Of a stretch of 58,429 nucleotides of DNA, positions 13,695 to 22,694 are shown piece by piece; positions within the stretch are counted from its first letter, which is position 1; every line of letters begins with the position of its first letter. The stretch is from Oscillospiraceae bacterium (GTDB lineage: Bacteria > Bacillota > Clostridia > Oscillospirales > Ruminococcaceae), in assembly GCA_017438745.1 (NCBI GenBank), contig JAFRUS010000080.1, positions 1-58,429 on the forward strand, in the 5' to 3' direction. Position numbers and translations under genes: made by a program. A model generated the notes under the pieces. It saw only the letters and a list, made by a program, of their open reading frames with translations. It was not told where the DNA came from and did no database searches.

Positions 13695-15140
13695 ATGAAC
13701 AGAAAAATGCTGAGAGTAACTGCTATTCTATGCTCTGTTTGCCTTCTTTCAGCCGGATGCGGAAAGAAAGAGACTGACACCACGAAAAAAGTTAATGTAT
13801 CGGAGTTTTCCGAACAGGACTTAAGCAGTTCACTTAAGATCGAAGGAAAAGTTGAGAGTACTGATAACGACTCAACTATCATGACTGATCTTACTAGTCT
13901 CAAGGTAAAGAAAATCAACGTAAGTGTCGGTGATCAGGTAAAAGCAGGAGACGTACTCTGCGAACTTGATTCGACTGATATTGAAAAGCAGATCTCTGAT
14001 CTTGAAAAGATTATCAGCGATTCAAGCACACTTTATGACTACAAGTACCAGCAGCTTCAGAAGGAACTCGAAAATACAAAAAAATCGGGCGAGATAGATA
14101 TAAAAGAAGCTTCTGACAAACTCGATGAAGCAAGAAGTAACTATAATAATCAGCAGAATATCTATAACGAAAACCGTTCAAGATATGACAGCCTTTATAA
14201 CGAAGCAAATGATCTGAAAAATGCAGCTCTTAATGCTGAAAATACTGATCAGGCTGAGATCATCATGGAGCAGTACAAGATGAAAATGCAGGAAGTTGCT
14301 GCAGCCATGAGTGCTTATGAAACTGCAAATGCACAGATGCAGTCAATCAGTGAACAGATAAATTTATATGAGAAACAGCTTGAATCAGCTAAACTTCAGG
14401 CAAACAGCCAGAAGGATTCAGCTCAGTATAACATCGATACATACTCTCTTACAAACAGTTCTGACACAAGCAACAAGAACAAACTTGAAGAACTGAAGAA
14501 GGATCTTGAAAAGACAAAGATCAAGGCAACTGGCAATGGTGTTGTATCAGAAATAAAAGGTGAAGAAGGAAAAGCATGCCGTGAGGGCGTTCTCATGACA
14601 CTTCAGAATGCATCAAATATGTGTGTTCATGTAGTTATTGATGAAGAAGATCTTCTTACGGTTAAATCCGGAATGAAGGCCAAGATCACTATTCCTGCAA
14701 GAAAAGACGATGAATACACCGGAACTGTAGACAGAGTTCTCGATATCAAGTCAGCTCAGGGATTTGACAGTTATATCAATATAGACGACACTACAAACTT
14801 CCGAATTGGTATGTCAGCTAAGGTTGAGATCATGACAGTTGATGCGGAAAATATTCTTGCAGTAAGTAATAAATCAATTTTCAGCGACAAGGACAAGGAT
14901 GATGACAGCGAAAAGGATGAGGACAAGAAGTTCTATGTTTACGAAGCTGAAAAACAGGCTGATGATACATACAAGCTCCGTAAGGTAGAAGTAACCAAGG
15001 GTCTTGAATCTGATAAATATACCGAGATCAGCGGCGATGGACTTGAAAAGGGTGACTACATCGTCTCATCACCGGGCAGAGTTAAAGACGGCGAAATTGT
15101 CGAAGTCAAGACAGGCAGAGGTGATAAGAGTGACGAATGA
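13695..15140 (+). CDS. Efflux periplasmic-adaptor-like lipoprotein (HlyD/MacA type), first copy
   Basis: The 481-residue protein has lipobox LSAGC at about residue 22. A split biotinyl-lipoyl-like domain follows (VSVGDQVKAGDVLCELD near 80, and ATGNGVVSEIKGEEG near 275). A long Gln/Glu/Lys-rich coiled coil lies between them (100-260). Beta-barrel and membrane-proximal parts make up the C-terminal third. In Gram-positives these lipoproteins work with MacB-like ABC permeases. It starts the operon, and its stop overlaps the ATPase start by 11 nt. Confidence 0.9.
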   Translation: MNRKMLRVTAILCSVCLLSAGCGKKETDTTKKVNVSEFSEQDLSSSLKIEGKVESTDNDSTIMTDLTSLKVKKINVSVGDQVKAGDVLCELDSTDIEKQISDLEKIISDSSTLYDYKYQQLQKELENTKKSGEIDIKEASDKLDEARSNYNNQQNIYNENRSRYDSLYNEANDLKNAALNAENTDQAEIIMEQYKMKMQEVAAAMSAYETANAQMQSISEQINLYEKQLESAKLQANSQKDSAQYNIDTYSLTNSSDTSNKNKLEELKKDLEKTKIKATGNGVVSEIKGEEGKACREGVLMTLQNASNMCVHVVIDEEDLLTVKSGMKAKITIPARKDDEYTGTVDRVLDIKSAQGFDSYINIDDTTNFRIGMSAKVEIMTVDAENILAVSNKSIFSDKDKDDDSEKDEDKKFYVYEAEKQADDTYKLRKVEVTKGLESDKYTEISGDGLEKGDYIVSSPGRVKDGEIVEVKTGRGDKSDE

Positions 15141-15867
15141 GAAAAAGGTTGTAGTTGATCTTCAGGGGATTATAAAACGTTTTTACATTGGTCAGCCTAA
15201 TGAACTTCAGATCCTCAACGGTATGGATATAAAAGTACACGAAGGCGAATTCGTTGCCATTGTCGGTGAATCGGGTTCAGGTAAAAGTACACTTATGAAT
15301 ATAATCGGGGCACTTGACAGACCTACAGAAGGCTCCTATTTCTTCAACGGGGAAGATATAAGCAAGCTTTCAGACAAAAAGCTCAGTAATATAAGAAACA
15401 AGCAGATAGGTTTCGTTTTTCAGAACTTCAACCTTATTCCGAGAACTTCAGCTCTCAAAAACGTTGAGATCCCGATGATGTACGCCGGAAAGGGAAGAAA
15501 GGAAAGAAACACACGAGCTAAGGAGCTCCTTGAGATCGTAGGAATGGCTGAACGTTATGACCATAATCCTAACGAGCTTTCAGGCGGACAGAAGCAGAGA
15601 GTTGCTATTGCCAGAGCAATGGCAAACGATCCGGCACTTATCCTTGCCGATGAGCCGACAGGTGCTCTTGATACTAAAACAGGCCGTATAGTTATGGATA
15701 TTTTCCATAAGCTTCATAAATCAGGGAAGACAATAATTCTTATCACACACAGCCCTGAACTTGCAAAGGAAACAGAGAGAATCATCACTATCTCCGACGG
15801 CTCTGTAGTTTCTGATACCGGAACTAATGTACAGGATGCCGGAGGTGAGAACAATGATGCTGTTTGA
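15130..15867 (+). CDS. MacB/LolD-type ABC transporter ATP-binding protein
   Basis: The 245-residue ATPase has Walker [11 protein letters not shown]-loop VFQNFN, signature [12 protein letters not shown], Walker [13 protein letters not shown] and switch His in ITHSPE. GTG 15130 is chosen: an upstream in-frame ATG would overlap the adaptor gene by about 100 nt, whereas AGAGGT lies at a normal distance from the GTG, and homologous ATPases begin near here. It is the only ATPase in the five-gene operon, so it probably energises both permeases. Confidence 0.92.
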   Translation: MTNEKKVVVDLQGIIKRFYIGQPNELQILNGMDIKVHEGEFVAIVGESGSGKSTLMNIIGALDRPTEGSYFFNGEDISKLSDKKLSNIRNKQIGFVFQNFNLIPRTSALKNVEIPMMYAGKGRKERNTRAKELLEIVGMAERYDHNPNELSGGQKQRVAIARAMANDPALILADEPTGALDTKTGRIVMDIFHKLHKSGKTIILITHSPELAKETERIITISDGSVVSDTGTNVQDAGGENNDAV

Positions 15868-17236
15868 GAATTTACGTCAGGCATATAATTCACTTGTTCT
15901 CAATAAAAAGAGAACGATTCTTACTATGATCGGCATCATAATCGGTCTCAGTTCTGTTCTTCTGATTGTTTCTGTTGGAGACGTTATCAGCAACATAGCA
16001 GAAAAGTATCTGATCAATGCAACAGGCGGAAATACAATTTACTTTATTTCAGGTATTGACGTTGACAGTGATATAGATCATAAGCCTGAGCGCAGATATC
16101 CTTTTACAGAAGATGAAATTTATGATTTTATCGATTCCACCAATGGAGAGATACTTGATATATCCAGTAATTCCTCTGTAAATGTCTCCGGTAATTTTAT
16201 GCTTGATGATAAGCATAAGTCAAATGTTGCTATGCAGGGAGTCACTTCTTCATATGAAGTAACATCAAAAATGAGGCTTACTAACGGCAGATTTTTTAAC
16301 AGGAATGAATCCAGATACGGTAAGCCGGTAATAGTTATTTCCGATATTGCAGCTAAGGCTTTGTTTGGTTCTTCTGCTGATGCTGTTGGTAAAGTACTTG
16401 ATTTTCAGGGTCAGGTTTCAGTTCCTCAGTATGATCCGGAAACTTATATGCCATTAGATGATGTGGTTATCAAAGTTTCGGGTAATGTTGTCGTATTAGG
16501 TGTATATGAATATATTTCAGACGGTAAGTCTGCCGATATCAGAACTGATGATATGGAAACAGCGGTTTACTGCCCTTCACAGTTTATTAATGATATTGCA
16601 GACCTTGAAGAAAGCAGTTCTGTAAACGGATTTAACATTGTGCAGTTCGTTCCTGCAGATCCTACAGATACAACTACGGCACAGGACATGATCAGAAACT
16701 TTGCTCTTGAAAAATATGGTTCAGACGAAGATTATCGTTTTACTGTAAAAGATCAGATGGCAATGCTTTCAACAATAACAGGTGCAGTTTCGATTATCAC
16801 TGTTGCGTTTATTGTAATTTCTGCTATTTCGCTTCTGGTTGGCGGTATTGTTCTTATGAACACCATGCTTGTTACGGTAACTGAAAGAACCAAGGAGATA
16901 GGAATCAAAAAGGCTCTTGGTGCGAGAAACAGTACTATAAGAGCACAGTTCCTTTTTGAATCTGCGCTTATATGTCTTATTTCGTGTGCTGTTGGTGTAT
17001 TCCTTGGTATGTTTTTCGGCATGATAATCGAATCAAATCTTGACAGAATCATTTCACTTGTACCTAATGAAGGTATCCAGTATTTCCTGCTGAACTCAGA
17101 TATACACGTTACGCCTTCACTGAATGCGATAATTATTTCAACTACATTCTCACTTGCAGTAGGTCTTATATTCGGACTCTATCCTGCAAACAAGGGAGCT
17201 AAGATGCAGCCGGTTGAAGCGCTGAGATATGAATAG
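15854..17236 (+). CDS. MacB-like ABC permease, first copy
   Basis: The 460-residue membrane protein starts at ATG 15854 (GGAGGTGAG upstream), overlapping the ATPase stop by 14 nt. It has an N-terminal helix (LTMIGIIIGLSSVLLIVSVG), a large extracellular MacB core (about 45-320), then three C-terminal FtsX helices with TERTKEIGIKKALGARN and ending PVEALRYE. These are hallmarks of mechanotransmitting ABC exporters. The substrate is unknown; antimicrobial peptides are typical for the class. Confidence 0.92.
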   Translation: MMLFENLRQAYNSLVLNKKRTILTMIGIIIGLSSVLLIVSVGDVISNIAEKYLINATGGNTIYFISGIDVDSDIDHKPERRYPFTEDEIYDFIDSTNGEILDISSNSSVNVSGNFMLDDKHKSNVAMQGVTSSYEVTSKMRLTNGRFFNRNESRYGKPVIVISDIAAKALFGSSADAVGKVLDFQGQVSVPQYDPETYMPLDDVVIKVSGNVVVLGVYEYISDGKSADIRTDDMETAVYCPSQFINDIADLEESSSVNGFNIVQFVPADPTDTTTAQDMIRNFALEKYGSDEDYRFTVKDQMAMLSTITGAVSIITVAFIVISAISLLVGGIVLMNTMLVTVTERTKEIGIKKALGARNSTIRAQFLFESALICLISCAVGVFLGMFFGMIIESNLDRIISLVPNEGIQYFLLNSDIHVTPSLNAIIISTTFSLAVGLIFGLYPANKGAKMQPVEALRYE

Positions 17237-17258
17237 AACGTGAAAGGACAAACAAAAA

Positions 17259-18629
17259 ATGAAAGAAAAATCTATAAGAAACAAAAAGAAAACCAGAAAA
17301 ATTATAAAGACGGTTATCTTCTGGGTTCTTCTTGCTGCGTTTTTGGGATGGTTTGCTTCTCTCAGAATATCTCTTGACAGTAATCCTAATGATTATGATT
17401 ATGTTATTCCGTTTGAGAGCAGAGTACTGAATGATTACAGATCTGCAACCGGAAAAGTTGTAATGAATGATATTCAGACAGTTTCGACCAATGTAACACA
17501 GAAGATAAAATCAGTTAATGTAAAACTTGGCGATCATGTAAACGAAGGCGATGTCCTTTGTGAATTTGAATCCGCAGATCTTGATGACCAGATACAGAGA
17601 ATTGAAAAATTCATTGCTGATAAGAAAGCTGCAGATTCACTTGACAGTAACAGTGAAGCTGGTTCTGCTGAATACAGCCGTAAGCAGGCCTCTCTCCAGG
17701 TGGAAAGTGCATCAATGGCTGTTGCTTCAGCAAGAAAACTTTATGATGATACTTATGCTAAGTATTCAGAATATTTTGATAAGTGCTATGCTACTTCTGA
17801 TCCGAATGAACAGGCAATGTATTATAACATGTACACTCAGTATCAGCAGCAGCTTGAGCCTATCAACGATCAGATACGTGCAGCTCAGAAAACTCTTGAT
17901 CAGGCAAAAGAAGCACAGAAAAGGGTTGCTGAATCGCTGAGTAGCAGTGATTATATCAAAACCCTTACAGACAGCGAGGCTGAGATCAGGGACTATGAAG
18001 AGCAGCTGAAAAAGCTGAAAGAGGAAAAGGAAAATCTCGTGGTTAAAGCTCCTAAGTCCGGAATTATTGCTGACTGCTATGCTTCTGAAGGCGGTTATGC
18101 ATTTGACGGAGGCCTTTTCAGAATCGGTACACTTGGCAGTTATAAAGTTGAGGCGTACGTAAACAGTAAAGACATTCTTGATATTAAAACTGGTATGGAG
18201 GCGTCATTCAAAACAACTCTGACCGGTGCTGAAGAGATCGGCGGTAAAGTTACAAAGGTATCAGATATTTATAATGCTGCTGGTGACGGATATGCTGTTG
18301 AACTTGAAATAACAGACAAATCGGTTATGGATAAACTCAGACATAATGTATATACTTCAGCTAAAATATATCTGATAAATATGGGATCGATTCCTGCAGT
18401 ACAGTATGATGCACTTGTTGATGACGGAAACGGCGGCAATTATGTATTCAAGGCTGTTAAAAAAGGCGATGAGTATGTAGCAGAAAAAGTATCAGTCAAG
18501 AAGGGCTATGAAGCTGACTTTTATGTTGAAGTTACTTCTGATCAGCTGAACGAAGGAGATCTTATAGTTGGAAATGCTTCAGAACATCACGAGGGTGATA
18601 AGCTGAAGATCAAAGGAATGGCGGGATGA
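17259..18629 (+). CDS. Efflux periplasmic-adaptor-like membrane protein, second copy
   Basis: This 456-residue protein is anchored by an N-terminal helix (residues 18-36, VIFWVLLAAFLGWF) rather than a lipobox. It has the same plan as the first adaptor: lipoyl half SVNVKLGDHVNEGDVLCEFE, coiled coil about 115-250, second half VKAPKSGIIADCYASEGG, then beta-barrel. GAAAGG lies before ATG 17259. It pairs with the permease starting one base after its stop. Confidence 0.88.
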   Translation: MKEKSIRNKKKTRKIIKTVIFWVLLAAFLGWFASLRISLDSNPNDYDYVIPFESRVLNDYRSATGKVVMNDIQTVSTNVTQKIKSVNVKLGDHVNEGDVLCEFESADLDDQIQRIEKFIADKKAADSLDSNSEAGSAEYSRKQASLQVESASMAVASARKLYDDTYAKYSEYFDKCYATSDPNEQAMYYNMYTQYQQQLEPINDQIRAAQKTLDQAKEAQKRVAESLSSSDYIKTLTDSEAEIRDYEEQLKKLKEEKENLVVKAPKSGIIADCYASEGGYAFDGGLFRIGTLGSYKVEAYVNSKDILDIKTGMEASFKTTLTGAEEIGGKVTKVSDIYNAAGDGYAVELEITDKSVMDKLRHNVYTSAKIYLINMGSIPAVQYDALVDDGNGGNYVFKAVKKGDEYVAEKVSVKKGYEADFYVEVTSDQLNEGDLIVGNASEHHEGDKLKIKGMAG

Positions 18630-18630
18630 T

Positions 18631-19893
18631 ATGAGTATTACAGAACATATTATTTCAGCCTGGAGATGCCTGTCCAGCAGTAAAATGAGAACTTTTCTTA
18701 CTACACTCGGTATTATTGTCGGAATAAGTTCAGTAATTCTTATTAATACTATCGGAAGCACACTTGGAAAGACTGTTCGTGCAACTATGAACGGTTTTAT
18801 GTCGGGTAATCAGTTTATTGTTGCGATATTAAAGGAAGATTATATGGAAACAGGTGAGCTCTCTGGAACAGCGATTACTGATGAAATGATGCAGGCTTTT
18901 GAAGACGAATTTAATGGAAAAGTTCGACGCATGGTAATATTGCAGGGCGAACTCACAACACTTGCCGGTACTGAAAAGAAAGAAGGAAATATTAATCTGT
19001 GTGGTGTATCAGAAAATACTATTCAGTCACTTGGTGCAGAAATAGAACTGGGCAGGTATATATCGGCTGAAGATACAGTAAAAGCAGCTTCCTCTATTGT
19101 TATCTGCAATCAGACGGCAGAAATTATTTTCGGAAAAGGTGTTGATCCGATAGGAAAGCAGGTCACACTCGGAGGATACAACACAACACTTACTGTTGTC
19201 GGAACATATAAACCGTTGATAGATCCTTCTCTTTTAGGTATGTCAGATGAAGATCCTCAGACTGCTATTATTCCATATTCATATTTAGAAAACCTGGTAG
19301 GTACAGATATGTATACCAGTAACCAGGTATACTTCATAGCTGATGATGAAGTTTCTTCAGAAGAACTGAAAAATGCGGCAGAAGAAGTTTTCCCTAAGTA
19401 TGTTCCAGAAGGCGAAATGCTCTATACTGAATCACTTAACGAAGATCTTGAGCAAATCGATTCTTTTGTTGATATCATAACAAAAATAATTGCTGCTATA
19501 GCTGCGGTATCTCTTGTTGTTGGAGGTATCGGTGTTATGAATATCATGCTGGTAAGCGTAACGGAAAGAACAATGGAAATCGGTGTTCGAAAGGCAATGG
19601 GTGCTGATAATAAATCTATAAGGACTCAGTTTATTACTGAATCAATCATGATTTCTCTTATCGGTTCAGCTATAGGTATTGTTCTTGGACTTATCGAAGC
19701 AAAGCTTGTTGCAATGTTTGCAGTAAAGCTTACTTCAAAAATGAATCTTCCTATCAGCGTTGATCTTGGAATACCTGTTGGTGCCATCATAGGCTCAGTA
19801 ATCTTCTCATTTGTTGTAGGACTTGTATTCGGTGTTTATCCGGCTGACAAGGCTGCAAAGATGGAAGTCGTTGACGCACTTCGTTACGAATAA
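18631..19893 (+). CDS. MacB-like ABC permease, second copy
   Basis: The 420-residue protein has an N-terminal helix (TTLGIIVGISSVILINTIG), a MacB periplasmic core, three FtsX helices, VTERTMEIGVRKAMGADN, and ends KMEVVDALRYE. It starts one base after the adaptor stop. It has no ATPase of its own nearby, so it probably shares the one at 15130. It is clearly diverged from the first permease, so the pair is not a recent duplication. Confidence 0.92.
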   Translation: MSITEHIISAWRCLSSSKMRTFLTTLGIIVGISSVILINTIGSTLGKTVRATMNGFMSGNQFIVAILKEDYMETGELSGTAITDEMMQAFEDEFNGKVRRMVILQGELTTLAGTEKKEGNINLCGVSENTIQSLGAEIELGRYISAEDTVKAASSIVICNQTAEIIFGKGVDPIGKQVTLGGYNTTLTVVGTYKPLIDPSLLGMSDEDPQTAIIPYSYLENLVGTDMYTSNQVYFIADDEVSSEELKNAAEEVFPKYVPEGEMLYTESLNEDLEQIDSFVDIITKIIAAIAAVSLVVGGIGVMNIMLVSVTERTMEIGVRKAMGADNKSIRTQFITESIMISLIGSAIGIVLGLIEAKLVAMFAVKLTSKMNLPISVDLGIPVGAIIGSVIFSFVVGLVFGVYPADKAAKMEVVDALRYE

Positions 19894-19928
19894 TTACAGG
19901 AATTCGCGTTTAAAATAATAAAAAAATT

Positions 19929-19967
19929 CAGCAGAAATTTTTTCGGAAATTTCTGCTGTTTTTTTAT
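19929..19967 (+). terminator. Rho-independent terminator of the efflux operon
   Basis: CAGCAGAAATT pairs with AATTTCTGCTG and is followed by seven or more T. Confidence 0.92.
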
Positions 19968-19976
19968 TATAATATA

Positions 19977-20005
19977 TTGACAGGGTTTTGTATCAGTGAT
20001 ATAAT
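19977..20005 (+). promoter_or_regulatory. Sigma-A promoter of the P-type ATPase gene
   Basis: TTGACA (19977-19982) and TATAAT (20000-20005) have a 17-bp spacer. The predicted transcript start is near 20012, on top of the first in-frame ATG. Confidence 0.85.
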
Positions 20006-20059
20006 GAATACATGAACAGATATTCATATGTTCTTATGAAAGAAAGACGGTGTCCTTAT

Positions 20060-22477
20060 ATGAACGAAACTACGCTTAAGGTATATAACATCAAAAATCT
20101 TGACTGTGCTCACTGTGCTTCAAAGATCGAAGCTGCCATTAATGAAATGGAAGAAGTAGAGGAAGCAGTTCTTGTATTCACTTCAAAGAAATTCAGGATC
20201 AAAGCGATACATACCGAGGAACTTTTTAAGAAAATATTAAAGAAATGTGATGCCATTGAGCCTGGCGTTGAACTTATCGAAGAAGGCAGCAGAACATCAC
20301 ATCGTTCACGAAGAAACCACGCTCATGAGGAAGAACATGAGTATGAACATCATCACCACCACGATGAGGATGGACATTGCTGTTGCGATCATGACCACGA
20401 ACACGAGCACGAACATCATCATGAGCATCATCATGATGAGGACGGACATTGCTGTTGTGATCATGATCACGAACATGATCACGAACATGAACATGAACAT
20501 CATCATGAGCATCATCATCACCACGATGAGGACGGACATTGCTGCTGTGATCACGACCACGAGCATGACCATGAGCATCATGAACACGAAGAAGAACATG
20601 AACATACTCACGATCATGCACATGAACACGGTGAGAGTGAAAAATCAGAACTTCCGCTTATTATTATCGGTGCCGTTCTTCTGGTAGCGGCGAGAATAGC
20701 TGATCCGCATGTTGATAATGTGCTGCTCAAGGCTCTGATGTACATGGTTCCTTATCTTATCCTTGGTGCTGAAATACTTGCTGATGCTTTCAAAGGCATC
20801 CTTCGAGGCAGAATTTTCAGTGAAAAGTTTTTAATGTCAATTGCTACAATTGCCGCTTTTGTTCTTCAGGAATATCCGGAAGCTGTTGGTGTAATGCTGT
20901 TTTTCAGAATCGGCGAATATTTTGAAGACAAAGCCGTTGAAAAGAGCAGAAAGTCTGTTATGGCTGCCATTGATATGCGGCCTGAGACTGTAAACCTTGT
21001 AGAAGGTAGCGAAGTTACAGTGATCCCTGCTGAAGAAGCAGAACCGGATGACATCATTCTTGTCAGAGCTGGTGACAGAATACCGCTTGACGGTGTTGTT
21101 GTTGAAGGAACAAGTGAGATCGATACCTCATCAGTAACCGGTGAACATCTTCCGGTGGCTGTAAAGGAACATGAAAGCGTTCTTTCAGGATGCGTTAATA
21201 TAAGCGGTGTACTCAAAATAAGAGTTACAAAGCATCTTTCAGAATCAATGGTAAGCCGTATAGTTGACAGCGTGGAAAATGCTGCAGCGGGTAAACCAAA
21301 GATCGACAGATTTATTACACGTTTTGCAAATATCTACACACCGGTAGTAGTTGCTGCCGCTGTGCTTACTGCAGTTATTCCGTCACTTATAACAGGTGAT
21401 TGGCACAAGTGGATCTACACTGCAGTTACATTCCTGGTAATCAGCTGTCCGTGTGCGATCGTTCTCAGCGTTCCGCTTACTTATTTTGCCGGAATAGGTG
21501 CCGGTTCAAAGAAAGGCATCCTTTTCAAGAGCGGTTCATCCATCGAGGCTGTTTCCGGAATCAAGGCAGTTGTGATGGACAAGACAGGAACCATTACGAG
21601 CGGTATTTTCAGTGTTGATTCTACTGAAACATATTCTGATACAGATGAAAATGAACTTCTCCGCTTATGCGCTTCCTGCGAGGCAGTTTCAACACATCCT
21701 GTTGCACAGTGTATTGTCAGAAAATCTGAAGAAATGGAAATAGATCTCGCAGAAGCTGATGATATCAGAGAATATGCCGGAATGGGCATGGAAGCAAATA
21801 TTGAAAGCAGAAACGTTCTATGTGGAAACGCTGAACTTATGAAGAGCAAGAATATTGATATTTCATCATATTCAGCCGGAGAAGTGTGTACGGATGTGCT
21901 CTGTGCGGTTGACGGTGTACTTGCCGGATGCTTCAGAATCAGCGATACGATCAAATCAGAAAGTGCAGAAGCTATACTTGATATGAAGTCAAAGGGCATC
22001 AATACTGTAATGCTTACAGGTGACTCAGAAGCCAGTGCTGCAAAGACAGCGAAAGAAACAAAGATTGACCGTTACTTTGCTAAGCTTCTTCCTGAGGACA
22101 AACTTGACAAGATGAAAGAGATCCGCAGTGAATACGGAGCTGTAATGTTTGTCGGTGACGGTATAAGCGACGCGCCTGTACTTGCCGGAGCAGATGTAAG
22201 TGCAGCTATGGGGAGCGGTGCTGATGCTGCGATAGAAGCTGCAGACATTGTTATAATGAATTCGGAAATGGATGCGGTTCCGAAGGCACTTAAGATCTCC
22301 GAAGATACAAATCGTATTGCAAAACAGAACATTGTATTTGCCCTTGCTTTCAAGCTGGCTGTAATGATACTCGGTATTGCAGGATTTGCCAACATGTGGT
22401 TTGCAGTATTTGCAGATTCCGGTGTTGCAATGCTCTGTGTACTTAATTCCATAAGAATTCTCAGAAAAAAATACTAA
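20060..22477 (+). CDS. Zn/Cd/Co-type P1B ATPase with a His/Cys-rich repeat
   Basis: The 805-residue exporter has an N-terminal heavy-metal domain with DCAHC. A block of about 100 residues then holds three near-identical His/Asp/Glu units, each with HHDEDGHCCCD (about 92-190). The pump follows: CPC motif SCPCAIVLSVP near 460, phosphorylation site DKTGT near 506, and GDGISDAPVLAGADV near 698 (Ser where Asn is usual). ATG 20060 is preferred; ATG 20012 sits at the transcript start and ATG 20036 has no ribosome site, though a leaderless start cannot be excluded. The His/Cys block probably binds Zn or Cd. Monocistronic. Confidence 0.9.
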   Translation: MNETTLKVYNIKNLDCAHCASKIEAAINEMEEVEEAVLVFTSKKFRIKAIHTEELFKKILKKCDAIEPGVELIEEGSRTSHRSRRNHAHEEEHEYEHHHHHDEDGHCCCDHDHEHEHEHHHEHHHDEDGHCCCDHDHEHDHEHEHEHHHEHHHHHDEDGHCCCDHDHEHDHEHHEHEEEHEHTHDHAHEHGESEKSELPLIIIGAVLLVAARIADPHVDNVLLKALMYMVPYLILGAEILADAFKGILRGRIFSEKFLMSIATIAAFVLQEYPEAVGVMLFFRIGEYFEDKAVEKSRKSVMAAIDMRPETVNLVEGSEVTVIPAEEAEPDDIILVRAGDRIPLDGVVVEGTSEIDTSSVTGEHLPVAVKEHESVLSGCVNISGVLKIRVTKHLSESMVSRIVDSVENAAAGKPKIDRFITRFANIYTPVVVAAAVLTAVIPSLITGDWHKWIYTAVTFLVISCPCAIVLSVPLTYFAGIGAGSKKGILFKSGSSIEAVSGIKAVVMDKTGTITSGIFSVDSTETYSDTDENELLRLCASCEAVSTHPVAQCIVRKSEEMEIDLAEADDIREYAGMGMEANIESRNVLCGNAELMKSKNIDISSYSAGEVCTDVLCAVDGVLAGCFRISDTIKSESAEAILDMKSKGINTVMLTGDSEASAAKTAKETKIDRYFAKLLPEDKLDKMKEIRSEYGAVMFVGDGISDAPVLAGADVSAAMGSGADAAIEAADIVIMNSEMDAVPKALKISEDTNRIAKQNIVFALAFKLAVMILGIAGFANMWFAVFADSGVAMLCVLNSIRILRKKY

Positions 22478-22621
22478 TGATCAGTATGAGGCAAATTTTC
22501 GTATTCTCGATGTCCTGAATATCCAGAAAAAGCAGGATATTCTCGTTGATCATTATTTCCATAATACTAATGACTTAAGCACATTTTCCTGCCGAAAGTG
22601 TGCTTATTTTCTATATTTTTG

Positions 22622-22650
22622 TTGATTTTATACTTGTTTTATGGTATACT
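22622..22650 (+). promoter_or_regulatory. Sigma-A promoter of the oxidoreductase/Ter-type operon
   Basis: TTGATT (22622-22627) and TATACT (22645-22650) have a 17-bp spacer, and the ATG is at 22695. No other promoter or terminator is evident until the tRNA-Ser promoter at 29278. Confidence 0.7.
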
Positions 22651-22694
22651 AATAGTAGTAACTTATAACTTTTGAACATAACGGAGCGTTGCAG

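Noticed and set aside
20274..20629. His/Asp/Met-rich frames in other frames of the ATPase repeat
   Set aside because: They are shadows of the repeated His/Asp codons; the ATPase frame has the heavy-metal domain and the pump continuous with it.
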